A stretch of DNA of 64,000 nucleotides. Source: OLB11 sp041392835. Lineage in GTDB: Bacteria; Bacteroidota; Bacteroidia; Chitinophagales; Chitinophagaceae. Numbering within the stretch: the first letter of the stretch is position 1; each line of letters opens with the position of its first letter. The notes beneath the pieces were generated by a model that made no database searches, was not told the DNA's origin, and saw nothing but the letters and a program-made list of their open reading frames with translations. Below are positions 1 to 11,200 of the stretch, piece after piece. The translations under genes were made by a program, and so were the position numbers. Where the stretch lies: assembly GCA_041392835.1 (NCBI GenBank), contig JAWKLF010000001.1:496001-560000 (forward strand). Direction: 5' to 3'.

Positions 1-2
1 CG

Positions 3-3000
3 AATGGCACCTCTAAAATATTTAGTAATAATCAGATATATAATTTTACAACCAATACTACTTCTTCAGCTGTTTTTGATGGCGTTTACGTTGGCTATTG
101 TTTAGCGGTAGGAAATACTATTGTATCTAACAATACAGTACACGATATCACGGGTAATTGGGCCACAGCATATGGTGTACGTGTTGGTAATAATGGAGGG
201 GTATCAATTCATGTTTTCAAAAACAAAATATACAACGTGAGTGGTGCTTTGGCAAACTCTGCTATATATGGTATATACCATTCAGCCAATACAGCCTATA
301 TATATAATAACCTAGTGGGAGACTTGAATGCAAGTATATCTTCGCTAACGGCACCTGCGCCAAGTGTTGTAGGTGTGTATAGCTTAGCCGGTACTTGCGG
401 TGTGTATAATAACACAATCAATTTAGCTTGTACTTCTACGGGTGCCAACTTCGGTACAGCAGGTGTTTATGCCAATACAGCCACTTCTTTTACGATGGCC
501 AATAATGCTATAATAAACAACTCTACACCAAACGGAACAGGTTATACTATTGCTTATCAAAGAAGCTCTACTACAATAACTAGTTATAATAACAATTCTA
601 ATCGTAACTGTTACTATGCTGGCTTTCCAAGTGCTACCAATTTATTGTTTTTTGATGGTACAAATGCAATACAAACTACTGCTGCTTTAGCAACATTTAT
701 GGCCACAAGAGATGGAAGTTCATTTTCTGAAAACCCAAGCTTTTCGAGCTTAGTAGGCGCTAACTCAGATTACTTACATATTCCTAATGCGTCAGTTACA
801 CAATTAGAAAGTGGTGGTCAAAATATAACAACACCATTAATATCTGATGACTATGATGGACATATACGATTTGGTAATACAGGCTATCCTGGGGGTAGCG
901 CAGGCTTCCCATCAAACGGTACAGCACCCGATGTTGGTGCAGACGAGTTTGAAGGATCATCTCCAGCTCCGGGTCTTGTTTTGAATTCTGTTACTCCTAC
1001 TTTGACTTCGCAGTGTGTGGCAAGCCAAAGAGATATCATAGTAGATGCCACTTCGGTACTTGGTGTAATTACTGATGTTACTTTGTATTATAGTTACAAT
1101 GGAGTAGCTCAAACACCTGTTACGTTAAACTTTATGGGAGGAGATTCTTATTTTGGTTCTATACCCGCAGCAACAAGTCCAGCCAATGCTACAGTGGCAT
1201 GGTATGTAGTAGCTACAAACTCTATACCATTATCTACTACTTACACTGGTCAAAGCTATTCAGACGAACCTCTTACTGGCTCATCTGTATCGGCAAGTGC
1301 ATCTCCAGCTACAGTTTGTGCAGGTCAAGCGTCTACATTAATGGCAAATGTATCTGTACCCAATCAAACTAAAATAGTAGGCGCAGGAGCAACTACATCA
1401 GCTACCTATTCAAATCCATTTTATAGTTTATGGTCCAATACACATAATCAACATTTAATTTTGGCTTCTGAGTTGCAAGCTGCTGGTTTATCTGCAGGAA
1501 ATATTACTTCATTAGGTATAGATGTAACAGTAAATGGAACATTACCTATGATTAACTTATCAGTTGCTATGGCCAATACGTCTGCAACATCTATGGCAAG
1601 TTATGTATCGCCTACATTTACTACAGTATATACAAATGCATCATTAATGCCAACTGTTGGCGTTAATATGCTTAGCTTTTCTACGCCTTTTGTTTGGGAT
1701 GGTGTAAGTAATGTTGTTATAGATTTTTGTCATGATAATATGACTTCTACTGCTACTATGAGTAGAACGTGTAAAATGGACAACACATCATATATCTCAA
1801 CTATCCATGTAAATAGAACTTCTACTACAGGGGTTTCTATTTGTGGAAATACAGCTACGAATCTTTTAACGTATTCTGCAAGACCACAGTTTTATTTTAT
1901 AGGCAATGGCTCGCTACCTTTATCGGCTATTAGCTGGTCCGATGGTACCAATACAGTAGGAAGCACAAATCCTTTGGTAGTAAATCCTTTGGCAACCACT
2001 ACATACACGGCTACTATAGATGCTCTTGGTTGTCCAGTAGCTCTATCACCAAGTACTACAGTTACGGCTTTGCCAGTACCTTCTACACCAAGTGTTACTA
2101 ATAGTACACAATGTGGTGTAGGCATTCCTACAGCCAGTGTGGCAAGCACTGCAGGCTCAGCAGGAAATGGCCAGTTCTCATGGTATGATGCTTCTACCAA
2201 TGGAAATTTAATTCAAGCACCTCCTTTTTCAAATGTTTTAAATACCTATTACTACAACGATTTTTCTAGTACTACTCTTATTAACTCATCTATCTATGGC
2301 AATGCTTCTATAGTTGGCGGTTTATTAAATCTTACACCCAATGCTACATCTCAAGCGGGTGCTATTGTTGTAAATGCATCAGGTTATCCTTCTTCTATGT
2401 ATCAAATTGATTTTGATGCATCAAATGGTCCAGCAGGCACTTCAGGAATTGCTGATGGCTTTAGCTATAGTTTTTGCAATGATGGATCTGCTACTGGCAC
2501 AACACCTACACCAGCCGAATTAGGCACAGGTACTAAATTGAGAATAGGTTTTGATACCTATGGTGCAGGAGTGAGTTCAGCAGGTATTTATTTAATTTAT
2601 GGTACTACCATTTCAGGGCCAGGCCAAACGGTAGGTACTAATGGTATACTCGCTTATTCTGCCAACACAAGTTGGGTAAACACTAGCAATACACATGTTA
2701 GCATTTCTATCAACGACTTAGGACAAGTAAGTGTAAGCGTGGCTGGAAATCCTATCTTTACGAATGTACAATTGCCAGCTGGCTTTTTGAGTGCTGATCG
2801 CTCGTCATGGACACACTTCATCAAAGCGCGTTCAGGTGGTATAGCTGGTCAATTTGATATTGATAATTTAGAAATAAAATTAAATCAACAAACTACGGGC
2901 TCTACAACATGGTTAAATGCTATTTCTTCTACACAAAATTTCTATGTAAGTGAAATGGGAACTAATGGTTGTGCTTCAGACAGAGCTCTTGTTACTGCAA

Positions 3001-5861
3001 CAGTTACAAACCCGCCTGCTTTAACGCTTACAGGTACTAAAACTATTTGTAATAATAGCGTACAACAATTAGATGTTACCTCTAATCTTGTAGATTTTGA
3101 TACCTATATATGGTCTCCAGCTACAGACTTATATACAGATGCAGGTGCAACTATACCATATGATGGTGTTAGTAGCGCTACTACTTTATATTACAAATCA
3201 GGTACAGCAGGCAGCCACGTAATTACAGTAAACAGTAACAATACAACATCGGGTTGTTTAAATGTTGCTACTACAACAATGCAAGTATTACCAGCTGCTA
3301 TAACGGTTTCGGCTTCTCAGCCTAATTTATGCGTATCTGGAAATACTGTTTTAAGTTTTACGCCAACTACCAATTTGTTTAATGCTTCATTACAATGGTC
3401 AGAATCTCCTACGAGCTCTTCTTATACTAATATTTCAGGTGCTAATGCATTGACTTATGCTGTTACAGGCTTAAGCGCAACTAACTATTATCAAATGACA
3501 ATAACAGATGATAACAGCGCAGTATGCTTAATGAATTCAACAGCAGTTAATGTTAACAATCCACAATTATTATCATCTACACCAGGCTCACGCTGTGGAC
3601 TTGGTACTGTAGATTTATCTGCTACAGCCAATGCAGGAAGTACTATAAATTGGTATAATGCTGCATCAGGTGGTACATTGTTAGGTAGTGGTGCAACCTT
3701 TACTACGCCTTCTATAGCGTCCACAACTACGTATTATGCCGCTGCGGCTGCTCCGGGTTCTACCAATATTAATGGCGGTAAACCAAATACAAATGGTGCA
3801 GATGGAACAAACACTACTGGTGGTATCTATTTTACAGCCAACCAGGCATTTACTTTAAACTCAGTAAAAATGTATCCTACAGCAGCAGGAACTAATACTA
3901 TAGTATTATACAGCGGTTCTACTACTTCAGGTACTGCCATTTACACGGCAACTTACACCTTTACGGGTGCAAACTCTGCAGGTGTAAACGTTCCTTTGGG
4001 ATGGAGTATTGCCCCTGGTTCTTATACTATTTATCAATCTACTAGTGGTGCATCTTGTTGGAGAGATTTTTCAGGAGGTAGCTCTTTGCCTACTACAGCC
4101 TATCCTTATACTATAGGCTCAGCTTGTACATTGACTGATGGTACTCTTGCCGGCTACTACTACTTCTTCTACGATTGGAATATTGCTATAGGTTGTGAAA
4201 GTACTAGAGTGCCTGTTACAGCTTCTGTTATAGCACCTCCAACTATCACAGCATCATCTCCAGCTTCTATTTGTTTATTAGAAAATACTTCTTTGACTGC
4301 AACAAGTGCGCTAAATCCAAACTATACCTATACTTGGAATCCAGGCGCTTTAAGCGGAGCTAATCAAACAGTATCACCTGTAGCAACTACAACCTATACT
4401 GTAAATGCAGTTGATAATACGACAGGTACTTATGCAGGTTGTGCTACAGCAGCCACAGTTACCGTTACCGTAAAACCTTTGCCATCATTTACATCATCGG
4501 CTTCTTCTACTTCATTGCCATGTGGTGGTTCAAGCATCTTGACGGCATCGGCAAATACGACATATATATCTGGTACGGGTAGTGTTCTAAATAGTGCAAG
4601 TGGTATAACGCCTTATTCTCATTTTTATGAAGGACAAAGAACACAGTATTTATATACAGCAGCTGAGTTACAAGCTCAAAGCATTTCTGCAGGAAGTATC
4701 GTATCATTGACCTATAATGTAACAGCTAAAAACTCTACAACAAATACATACAATACTGCGGGTGATTATAAAGGATATACTATCAAAATGGCTCATACTA
4801 CAGCTACAGATTTAGCTAGTGCCGATGCCACAGGTAGCTTTACTACTGTATATGGCCCTACTAATTATACAACTGCTGTAGGTCCTAATACACATACTTT
4901 CTCAACGCCTTTTACATGGGATGGGGTGTCTAATATCGTAGTACAAGTATGCTTTGAAAATGATCCTACTTCAGGTGGAATTGCGTATACAAACAATGAT
5001 GAAGTGGCAAGTACCGCAACTACTATAACATCGGTAAGAGGTTACTACCAAGACAATAGCTCTACATGTAGCAATAGTACAGGTACGCTCGCTACCTCAA
5101 CAAGCAGACCTAATACTACATTTACTGCGCTTGGCATTTCAAATTATGAATGGAATCCAGGAGCATTTTCCGGCTCTTCTTATACAGTAATGCCTACAGC
5201 CAATACAACCTATACCGTTACAGCTACTTCTGTAAATGGCTGTACAGCTACGCAATCGCATGCCATTACAGTAGCGCCATGTACTGCTACCTTGAACATT
5301 ACAGCCTTTATACAAGGTTTTTATGCAGGAACTAGTACGATGCAAGCAACATTGGTAAATCAAGGTGTTAGTACCAATCCTACAGACTGCGATTCTGTAA
5401 CAGTAGAATTGCATAATGCTACATCGCCATATGCTACAGCTCATAGCTTTACAGGAGTATTACAAACCAATGGTACATTGGCTTGTACATTCCCACCAGC
5501 AGCAGTAGGTAATAGTTATTATATAGTATTGAATCATAGAAACTCTGTACAAACATGGAGTGCTGCACCTGTAGCCATTTCTACTGTAGGTAGTTATATG
5601 TTCTCTACAGCTGCTACACAAGCTTATGGTAGTAATGAAGTAGATGCTTTCACTGATGGTGTTTATAGTATGTATAATGGAGATATAAATCAAGATGGCT
5701 TTATCGATATCTTTGATTTCTTAGATTGGGATGTAGATAATCAAAACTTTAATTCTGGTTATTATGCAACCGATTTGAATGGAGATAGCTTTGTCGATAT
5801 CTTTGACTTCTTGGTTTGGGATCCAAACAACCAAAGTTTCATAGGTATAATAACACCATAG
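3..5861 (+). CDS. Giant secreted adhesin-like protein, 5' end outside window
   Basis: The frame is open from the first bases of the window, so the 5' end lies upstream; a GTG at 238 is only an internal codon. The N-terminal part reads like a right-handed beta-helix, with many short Asn/Gly/Thr/Val strands. Then come Ig-like stretches with the recurring 'TTTYT' signature, a concanavalin-A/lectin-like segment (about nt 2240-2880) with an IADGFSYSF core, and two copies of a domain with ELQA...SAG and STPF-WDGVSN motifs (about nt 1380-1770 and 4560-5000). The C-terminus holds two Ca-binding dockerin/EF-hand-like loops, DINQDGFIDIFDF (about nt 5686) and DLNGDSFVDIFDF (about nt 5774). Such proteins are normally exported and act at the cell surface in adhesion or polymer binding; that role is inferred. 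No canonical T9SS C-terminal domain is visible. Followed by a strong terminator. Confidence 0.85.
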   Translation, partial: NGTSKIFSNNQIYNFTTNTTSSAVFDGVYVGYCLAVGNTIVSNNTVHDITGNWATAYGVRVGNNGGVSIHVFKNKIYNVSGALANSAIYGIYHSANTAYIYNNLVGDLNASISSLTAPAPSVVGVYSLAGTCGVYNNTINLACTSTGANFGTAGVYANTATSFTMANNAIINNSTPNGTGYTIAYQRSSTTITSYNNNSNRNCYYAGFPSATNLLFFDGTNAIQTTAALATFMATRDGSSFSENPSFSSLVGANSDYLHIPNASVTQLESGGQNITTPLISDDYDGHIRFGNTGYPGGSAGFPSNGTAPDVGADEFEGSSPAPGLVLNSVTPTLTSQCVASQRDIIVDATSVLGVITDVTLYYSYNGVAQTPVTLNFMGGDSYFGSIPAATSPANATVAWYVVATNSIPLSTTYTGQSYSDEPLTGSSVSASASPATVCAGQASTLMANVSVPNQTKIVGAGATTSATYSNPFYSLWSNTHNQHLILASELQAAGLSAGNITSLGIDVTVNGTLPMINLSVAMANTSATSMASYVSPTFTTVYTNASLMPTVGVNMLSFSTPFVWDGVSNVVIDFCHDNMTSTATMSRTCKMDNTSYISTIHVNRTSTTGVSICGNTATNLLTYSARPQFYFIGNGSLPLSAISWSDGTNTVGSTNPLVVNPLATTTYTATIDALGCPVALSPSTTVTALPVPSTPSVTNSTQCGVGIPTASVASTAGSAGNGQFSWYDASTNGNLIQAPPFSNVLNTYYYNDFSSTTLINSSIYGNASIVGGLLNLTPNATSQAGAIVVNASGYPSSMYQIDFDASNGPAGTSGIADGFSYSFCNDGSATGTTPTPAELGTGTKLRIGFDTYGAGVSSAGIYLIYGTTISGPGQTVGTNGILAYSANTSWVNTSNTHVSISINDLGQVSVSVAGNPIFTNVQLPAGFLSADRSSWTHFIKARSGGIAGQFDIDNLEIKLNQQTTGSTTWLNAISSTQNFYVSEMGTNGCASDRALVTATVTNPPALTLTGTKTICNNSVQQLDVTSNLVDFDTYIWSPATDLYTDAGATIPYDGVSSATTLYYKSGTAGSHVITVNSNNTTSGCLNVATTTMQVLPAAITVSASQPNLCVSGNTVLSFTPTTNLFNASLQWSESPTSSSYTNISGANALTYAVTGLSATNYYQMTITDDNSAVCLMNSTAVNVNNPQLLSSTPGSRCGLGTVDLSATANAGSTINWYNAASGGTLLGSGATFTTPSIASTTTYYAAAAAPGSTNINGGKPNTNGADGTNTTGGIYFTANQAFTLNSVKMYPTAAGTNTIVLYSGSTTSGTAIYTATYTFTGANSAGVNVPLGWSIAPGSYTIYQSTSGASCWRDFSGGSSLPTTAYPYTIGSACTLTDGTLAGYYYFFYDWNIAIGCESTRVPVTASVIAPPTITASSPASICLLENTSLTATSALNPNYTYTWNPGALSGANQTVSPVATTTYTVNAVDNTTGTYAGCATAATVTVTVKPLPSFTSSASSTSLPCGGSSILTASANTTYISGTGSVLNSASGITPYSHFYEGQRTQYLYTAAELQAQSISAGSIVSLTYNVTAKNSTTNTYNTAGDYKGYTIKMAHTTATDLASADATGSFTTVYGPTNYTTAVGPNTHTFSTPFTWDGVSNIVVQVCFENDPTSGGIAYTNNDEVASTATTITSVRGYYQDNSSTCSNSTGTLATSTSRPNTTFTALGISNYEWNPGAFSGSSYTVMPTANTTYTVTATSVNGCTATQSHAITVAPCTATLNITAFIQGFYAGTSTMQATLVNQGVSTNPTDCDSVTVELHNATSPYATAHSFTGVLQTNGTLACTFPPAAVGNSYYIVLNHRNSVQTWSAAPVAISTVGSYMFSTAATQAYGSNEVDAFTDGVYSMYNGDINQDGFIDIFDFLDWDVDNQNFNSGYYATDLNGDSFVDIFDFLVWDPNNQSFIGIITP

Positions 5862-5887
5862 TTTTTTTATTACATTTTATAATTTAA

Positions 5888-5921
5888 AAAGAGGCTGTTC
5901 GTTTGAGCAGCCTCTTTTTTT
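5888..5921 (+). terminator. Rho-independent terminator of the adhesin gene
   Basis: A perfect stem, AAAGAGGCTG against CAGCCTCTTT, with a 10-nt loop runs directly into a T tract. It lies 27 nt after the adhesin stop codon. The same GGCTGTTC/GAGCAGCC stem-loop style recurs at 27942. Confidence 0.9.
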
Positions 5922-5964
5922 CCCCTCAAATGACAAAATTTGGAATTACCTTAGCCCAAAAAAT

Positions 5965-6357
5965 ATGCATACTGATGTACAATCATATCATGCACAACAA
6001 AGCGAAACAGACAGAGAAATTTGTGAGCTACTTGCAAAAACAATAGATGCAAATTTGCCTCATGCTGAAAATAAAATTTGGCATGCGCATCTGGTATGGT
6101 TTTTAGATGGAAACCCTATAGTAGGATATAGCAAACAAAAAAAAGGAATACGACTAATGTTTTGGAGTGGTGCCGATTTTGAAGAGGAGGCGCTACATGT
6201 GAGAGGTGCCAAATTTAAAGACGCATCTATTTTTTATAATAATGTATCGGAGATTAATACCTCGGACCTCAAACGCTGGCTTGACAAAGCACAAAAAATA
6301 CAATGGGACTATAAAAATATAGTAAAGAGAAAAGGAATCTTAGAACGCTTAAAATGA
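5965..6357 (+). CDS. DUF1801 (YdhG-like) domain protein
   Basis: A 130-residue cytosolic protein with no signal or membrane segment. The central HAHLVWFLDGNPIVGYSKQKKG and 'LMFWSGADFEEE' segments fit the DUF1801/YdhG alpha-beta fold, small bacterial proteins of unknown biochemical function. It ends in an ATGA overlap with the next gene, which is a second member of the same superfamily, so the two are probably translationally coupled. No catalytic residues can be assigned. DUF1801 membership is from pattern recognition of this segment, not a profile search. Confidence 0.65.
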   Translation: MHTDVQSYHAQQSETDREICELLAKTIDANLPHAENKIWHAHLVWFLDGNPIVGYSKQKKGIRLMFWSGADFEEEALHVRGAKFKDASIFYNNVSEINTSDLKRWLDKAQKIQWDYKNIVKRKGILERLK

Positions 6358-6776
6358 ATATAACGCAACAGATAAATGACTATATCAGCACGATAGCCGA
6401 GCCTAAGCAAAGCGAAATAGAAACCTTGCACAGACATGTGATTCAACTTTTTCCCACAGCTCTACTATGGTTTTTTGACGGGAAAGATGAGGAGGGAAAA
6501 ATCATTAGCAACCCCAATATTGGATATGGATGCTATACCATACAATATACCAATGGAAAAATGAAAGACTTTTATCGAATAGGAATCAGTGCTAATACTT
6601 CTGGTATTTCGGTCTATGTAATGGGTTTAGAGAATAAGCATTATCTATCGGATAACTATGGAAAAACTATAGGAAAAGCAAGCATAACAGCGTACTGTAT
6701 AAAGTTCAAAAGCTTAAAGGACGTAAATATGCATGTACTTGAAGAGATACTAAAAGAGCGATTAAGAATTGATTAA
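6354..6776 (+). CDS. DUF1801-like protein, second of a pair
   Basis: A 140-residue soluble protein. The N-terminal 'ISTIAEPKQSEIETLHRHV' helix followed by 'ALLWFFDGKDEEGK' and 'IGYGCYTIQYTNGK' is the usual start of DUF1801 proteins, where an E..L..I helix precedes a strand-rich core. The start codon overlaps the stop of the previous gene (ATGA), so the two are read as one operon. Function unknown. A C-terminal 'IKFKSLKDVNMHVLEEILK' helix is also typical of the family. Confidence 0.7.
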   Translation: MNITQQINDYISTIAEPKQSEIETLHRHVIQLFPTALLWFFDGKDEEGKIISNPNIGYGCYTIQYTNGKMKDFYRIGISANTSGISVYVMGLENKHYLSDNYGKTIGKASITAYCIKFKSLKDVNMHVLEEILKERLRID

Positions 6777-6925
6777 AATTTGTATTTCATGTAAACACAG
6801 AATGTTATAGAATGTATAAACGTATATTTATCGATATAAAAATTGTTAATCGAAATGTCGCTATTCCTATATAAAATAAGGATGAGCATAAAAAAATATT
6901 TTTTAAAACAACCATTCAATTCAAT

Positions 6926-6933
6926 TATATTTG
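6926..6933 (+). promoter_or_regulatory. -7 box of the DUF2130/Hhe-like operon
   Basis: TATATTTG matches the Bacteroidota TAnnTTTG -7 element and sits 70 nt before the DUF2130 start codon. No clear TTTG -33 element is at the right distance; the upstream stretch is T-rich. The interval 6777-7003 otherwise holds nothing recognisable and separates this operon from the DUF1801 pair. Confidence 0.5.
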
Positions 6934-7003
6934 ATTAAATGCAGAGGTCCTTTAAAAACTCTGTGTGCCATTTAACAGCTAACAATACACAATCAAAAAA
7001 GAT

Positions 7004-8269
7004 ATGAATGAAATAATTTGCCCAAATTGTAAGAAAATATTTAAAGTTGATGAAGCAGGTTTTGCGGATATAATTAAACAAGTTCGAGATCATCAATTCG
7101 AAGAAGAACTACTAAGTCGCCTTACTCTTGCTGAAAAAGAAAAAGAAAGTGCTGTAAAACTTGCGGAAGCAAATCTTAGAAATTCTTTACAGGAACAACT
7201 TGCAAAGAAAGACAAAGAATTATCTGAACTAAAGGCACAAAAAGACGCAGAACTTTCCCAAAAATTAACTCAAAAGGAAACGGAGTTACTTCAACTTAAA
7301 GCCAAACTTGACAACATAGAAGTTGAGAAAAAACTTGCCGTTACCGAAGCCACTCAAAAGGTTGAAAAGGAAAGAGACGAGTTAGCAAATGCTGTAAAAC
7401 TAAAAGACACCGAAAAAGAGCTACTTGAAAAATCACTAAGCGAAAAATATTTGGCTGCATTAAAAGAGAAAGATGCAATCATAAAACACAAGGACGAAGA
7501 GATTGCACTAAGAAAAGATATGAAGCTGAAACTGTCAACTAAAATGATTGGTGAAACACTTGAGCAACATTGCGAAACAGAGTTTAACAAACTTCGTGCA
7601 ACAGCTTTTCAAAGAGCATATTTTGAAAAAGACAACGACTCCAAATCTGGAAGTAAAGGCGATTTCATTTATAGAGAAACAGACGATGCGGGAAACGAAA
7701 TCATTTCAATAATGTTTGAAATGAAAAATGAAGGGGATGAAACAGCAACAAAAAAGAGAAATGAAGACTTTCTGAAAGAACTTGACAAAGACAGAACAGA
7801 AAAAAAATGCGAATACGCTGTTCTTGTTTCTCTTTTAGAAGCTGATAGCGAATATTACAATTCAGGGATTGTTGATGTTTCACACAAATTCAGTAAAATG
7901 TATGTTATCCGCCCTCAGTTTTTCATTCCAATAATTACACTTCTTCGTAACGCAGCTATGAACTCACTGCAATACAAAGCAGAGCTTGCCTTAGTTAAAA
8001 ATCAGAATATAGACATTACCAATTTTGAAGAAAAAATAAATACGTTTAAAGAAGGTTTTGCAAGAAATTACGAGTTGGCAAGTAGAAAGTTTAAAACAGC
8101 AATTGAAGAAATTGATAAAACCATTGACCACTTACAAAAAACTAAAGATGCTTTGCTCTCGTCTGACAACAATCTTCGTCTTGCTAATCAAAAAGCAGAG
8201 GACTTAACCATTAAAAAGTTAACGCACGGGAATCCGACAATGAAAGCCAAATTTGATGAACTCAAATAA
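7004..8269 (+). CDS. DUF2130 coiled-coil protein with PD-(D/E)XK-like core
   Basis: 421 residues. The N-terminus carries a small zinc-ribbon-like knuckle (C6-P-N-C9), then about 170 residues of Lys/Glu-rich coiled coil. The DUF2130 domain follows from about residue 180 ('MIGETLEQHCETEFN'). Within it GDF (D220) and FEMK (E239, K241) have the spacing of a PD-(D/E)XK nuclease active site, a fold previously proposed for DUF2130. A last coiled coil (about 330-400) ends the protein. Only 12 nt separate it from the helicase gene, on the same strand and apparently under one promoter. Nuclease activity is inferred. Pairing with an Hhe-like helicase suggests a joint role in acting on foreign DNA. Confidence 0.85.
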   Translation: MNEIICPNCKKIFKVDEAGFADIIKQVRDHQFEEELLSRLTLAEKEKESAVKLAEANLRNSLQEQLAKKDKELSELKAQKDAELSQKLTQKETELLQLKAKLDNIEVEKKLAVTEATQKVEKERDELANAVKLKDTEKELLEKSLSEKYLAALKEKDAIIKHKDEEIALRKDMKLKLSTKMIGETLEQHCETEFNKLRATAFQRAYFEKDNDSKSGSKGDFIYRETDDAGNEIISIMFEMKNEGDETATKKRNEDFLKELDKDRTEKKCEYAVLVSLLEADSEYYNSGIVDVSHKFSKMYVIRPQFFIPIITLLRNAAMNSLQYKAELALVKNQNIDITNFEEKINTFKEGFARNYELASRKFKTAIEEIDKTIDHLQKTKDALLSSDNNLRLANQKAEDLTIKKLTHGNPTMKAKFDELK

Positions 8270-8281
8270 TTTAATACAATC

Positions 8282-11200
8282 ATGCAAGAACAATCTACTC
8301 TTTTAATACACAAGCAGACACTACCTTTTTTAAATATCTCATTGTATCTGAATGACATTAAGCCAATTCAGTCTTTGGTAATTGAAAACACTTCGGATGT
8401 TGATTCTGCTTCACTTGAAGTAAAAATAACGGCTGACCTTGCTTGCATTGAGCCATTTAGTTACAATGTTTCGTTTGTTCCTGCTAAGAAAGAAGTGAAA
8501 ATACCTTTGGATAATTTAAAGGTTAACCGTGATTTCCTAAACAAACTTTCTGAAACCGAAAAGGCAAATTTCACAATTGAGGTTATTGAAAATGAAACGG
8601 TAACCATCAAAGAAACAATAGAAATTAATGTTCATCCTTTAGAACACTTTGGCGGATTCCAAATTTTACCTGAATTAATTGCGGCTTACATTACTCCGAA
8701 TCACCCATACATATATCACATTAAACGAAGAGCCATTGAAATACTTGAAAAACAAGGTTTAAAAACGGCTTTTGAAGGTTATCAAAGTAATGACCAAGAA
8801 CGTGTTTTGCAAATCATGTCAGCAATTTACACTGCTATACAAAGCGAGGAGATTGTTTATAGTTCTTTGCCTCCAGGTTATGAGGAAGCAGGACAAAGGC
8901 TACGCTTATTAAATACAATTCAGCAAGAGAAATTTGGGAATTGTATAGACATAAGTTTGTTGTTCGCTGCATGTTTAGAAGCCGTTGACCTTAATCCAAT
9001 TTTAATTATTGTTCGTGGTCATGCTTTTGTCGGATGTTGGCTGCAAGACGATAAGTTTCCAGAGGTAATAAATGACGACAAAACAGTTATTACGAAACGG
9101 CTTTCCAAAGGCATTCGTGAAATGGCAGCCGTTGAGGCAACAAGTGTTTGCAAAGGCAATAACACAAAGTTTAGTGATGCCCTAAATGCAGGCGAAGCAC
9201 AATTAGTTCAGAAAGAAGAGTTTCTGCTTTCTGTTGATGTAAAACGTGCAAGAACACTTCGTATTCGTCCATTGCCATTACTTACAAACTCCACTGGAGC
9301 ACAGTTAGATGAAGAAGTATTAAAACAGACTGAAACGGCTACTATGGAAAAGCAGTTTGAAATAGGAACTATTTACCATGATGAATTATTACAGGGTATA
9401 CAGCCAAAAACAAAACAAAAAATTTGGGAACGAAAACTTTTAGACTTATCGCTTCGCAATAATTTATTGAATTTGCACATTACCCGAAATATGCTTCAGT
9501 TGGTTGATATTGACATCAGTCATTTGGAGGACACTCTATCGGACGGAAAAAGTTTTTCAATAATGCCTAATCCGAATGCCGAAGTTTTGAGAAAGTATAA
9601 TTTATTCTCGCAACCCCTTCATCATTCAACACCGCTATATCAACTAGCAAATGACGAACTAAAGCATAACAGATTACTTACACATTATCATCAACAGGAC
9701 TTAGATAATATTCTTGTTTACATTCACAAAAATGCGAAGCAAGCTACTGAAGAAAATGGCTCAAGCACGTTGTATTTAGCAGTAGGGTTGCTGAAGTGGT
9801 TTGACAGAAAAACACAGGAGCAACCAAGATATGCTCCCATTTTATTAGTGCCTGTTGAAATTAGCCGCAGGTCTGTCAATAGCAAGTTTACGTTAAAGAG
9901 CCGTGAAGAAGAAACAATGATAAACATTACATTGATTGAATTTCTTCGGCAAGAATATGAATTGAATTTGGGAGCATTAGAACAACTTCCAACCGATGAA
10001 AAGGGAGTTGATGTAGCAAAAGTAATGGGTATTCTTCGTAGGGCTGTAATGCAGTTAAAGGGATGGGATGTTGAAGAACAATTGGTATTAGGGAATTTCT
10101 CATTTAGTAAGTTAATTCTTTGGAAAGACATTGTTGTTCACCAAGAAGATTTGCTGAAAAGCGACATGGTGCGAAGTTTGGTTGATGGAAGATTAGTGCT
10201 AAACGAAAATCACGAACCTCATGATGCAAGTGATTTTGATAGCATAACTTCCCAGTCGGTCGTGTTGCCGATTTCAACAGATGTTTCGCAAATGGAAGCT
10301 GTAATTACAGCTCAAAGAGGACAAAGTTTTATTTTACACGGTCCTCCCGGAACAGGAAAATCTCAAACAATAACGAACATCATTGCAGATGCTTTGTTTC
10401 GCGGCAAAAGAGTTTTGTTTGTAGCTGCCAAAAAAGCTGCATTAGACGTTGTTCATAGGCGATTGGAGCAAATCGGACTTGCACCATTTACCTTAGAATT
10501 ACACTCTAACAAATCAAAAAAATCGGATGTGTTAGAGCAGTTAGCTAAATCAATAGAAACTGCAAAACTTTCACGAACAGCCGACTTTCAACAAGAAGCC
10601 CAACGCTTAGATGCTGCGAAAAAAGCTATCAGTGACTATGTGAGTGTTTTACATAAAAAACAACCAACAGGATGGAGTTTATATGAAAGTATAACTGCTT
10701 TGGAAAACTATCAGGAATGTAATTTTTCAAAGAATTTTATTCCCGAATCAATTCTACAAAATTTAAACGCAACACTTTGGCAACAATGGACGGATTGGCT
10801 TCCTCAATTTCACTCCATTGCAGCTTTGGTAGTGCATCCATCTGAAAACCCTTTAGTTGCCCTTAATTTATCGCAGTATGCACCTACGGTAAACGATGAA
10901 ATTTCATTACAAACCCAAAAACTATTAAGCCAGTTGCCCGATTTGCAAAGCAAATCTGAAAATCTGGCAAAAGCAATACATTTTCCTTTTGCAATTCAAG
11001 CTAAATCTGAATGGGAACAATTTGTGCATGTTGTTACTGCACTTCAAAAGCTACCTGATATTCCATTAGAACTTATTCGTTATTTGGCTGACAAAGAGAA
11101 TTACAGCATTTATGAAGAATGGAGTAAAACATACAACCAATACCAAACTGTTTTAAATAGCATTTTACAAAGCTATAACCGCAATATTCTAAACACAGAT

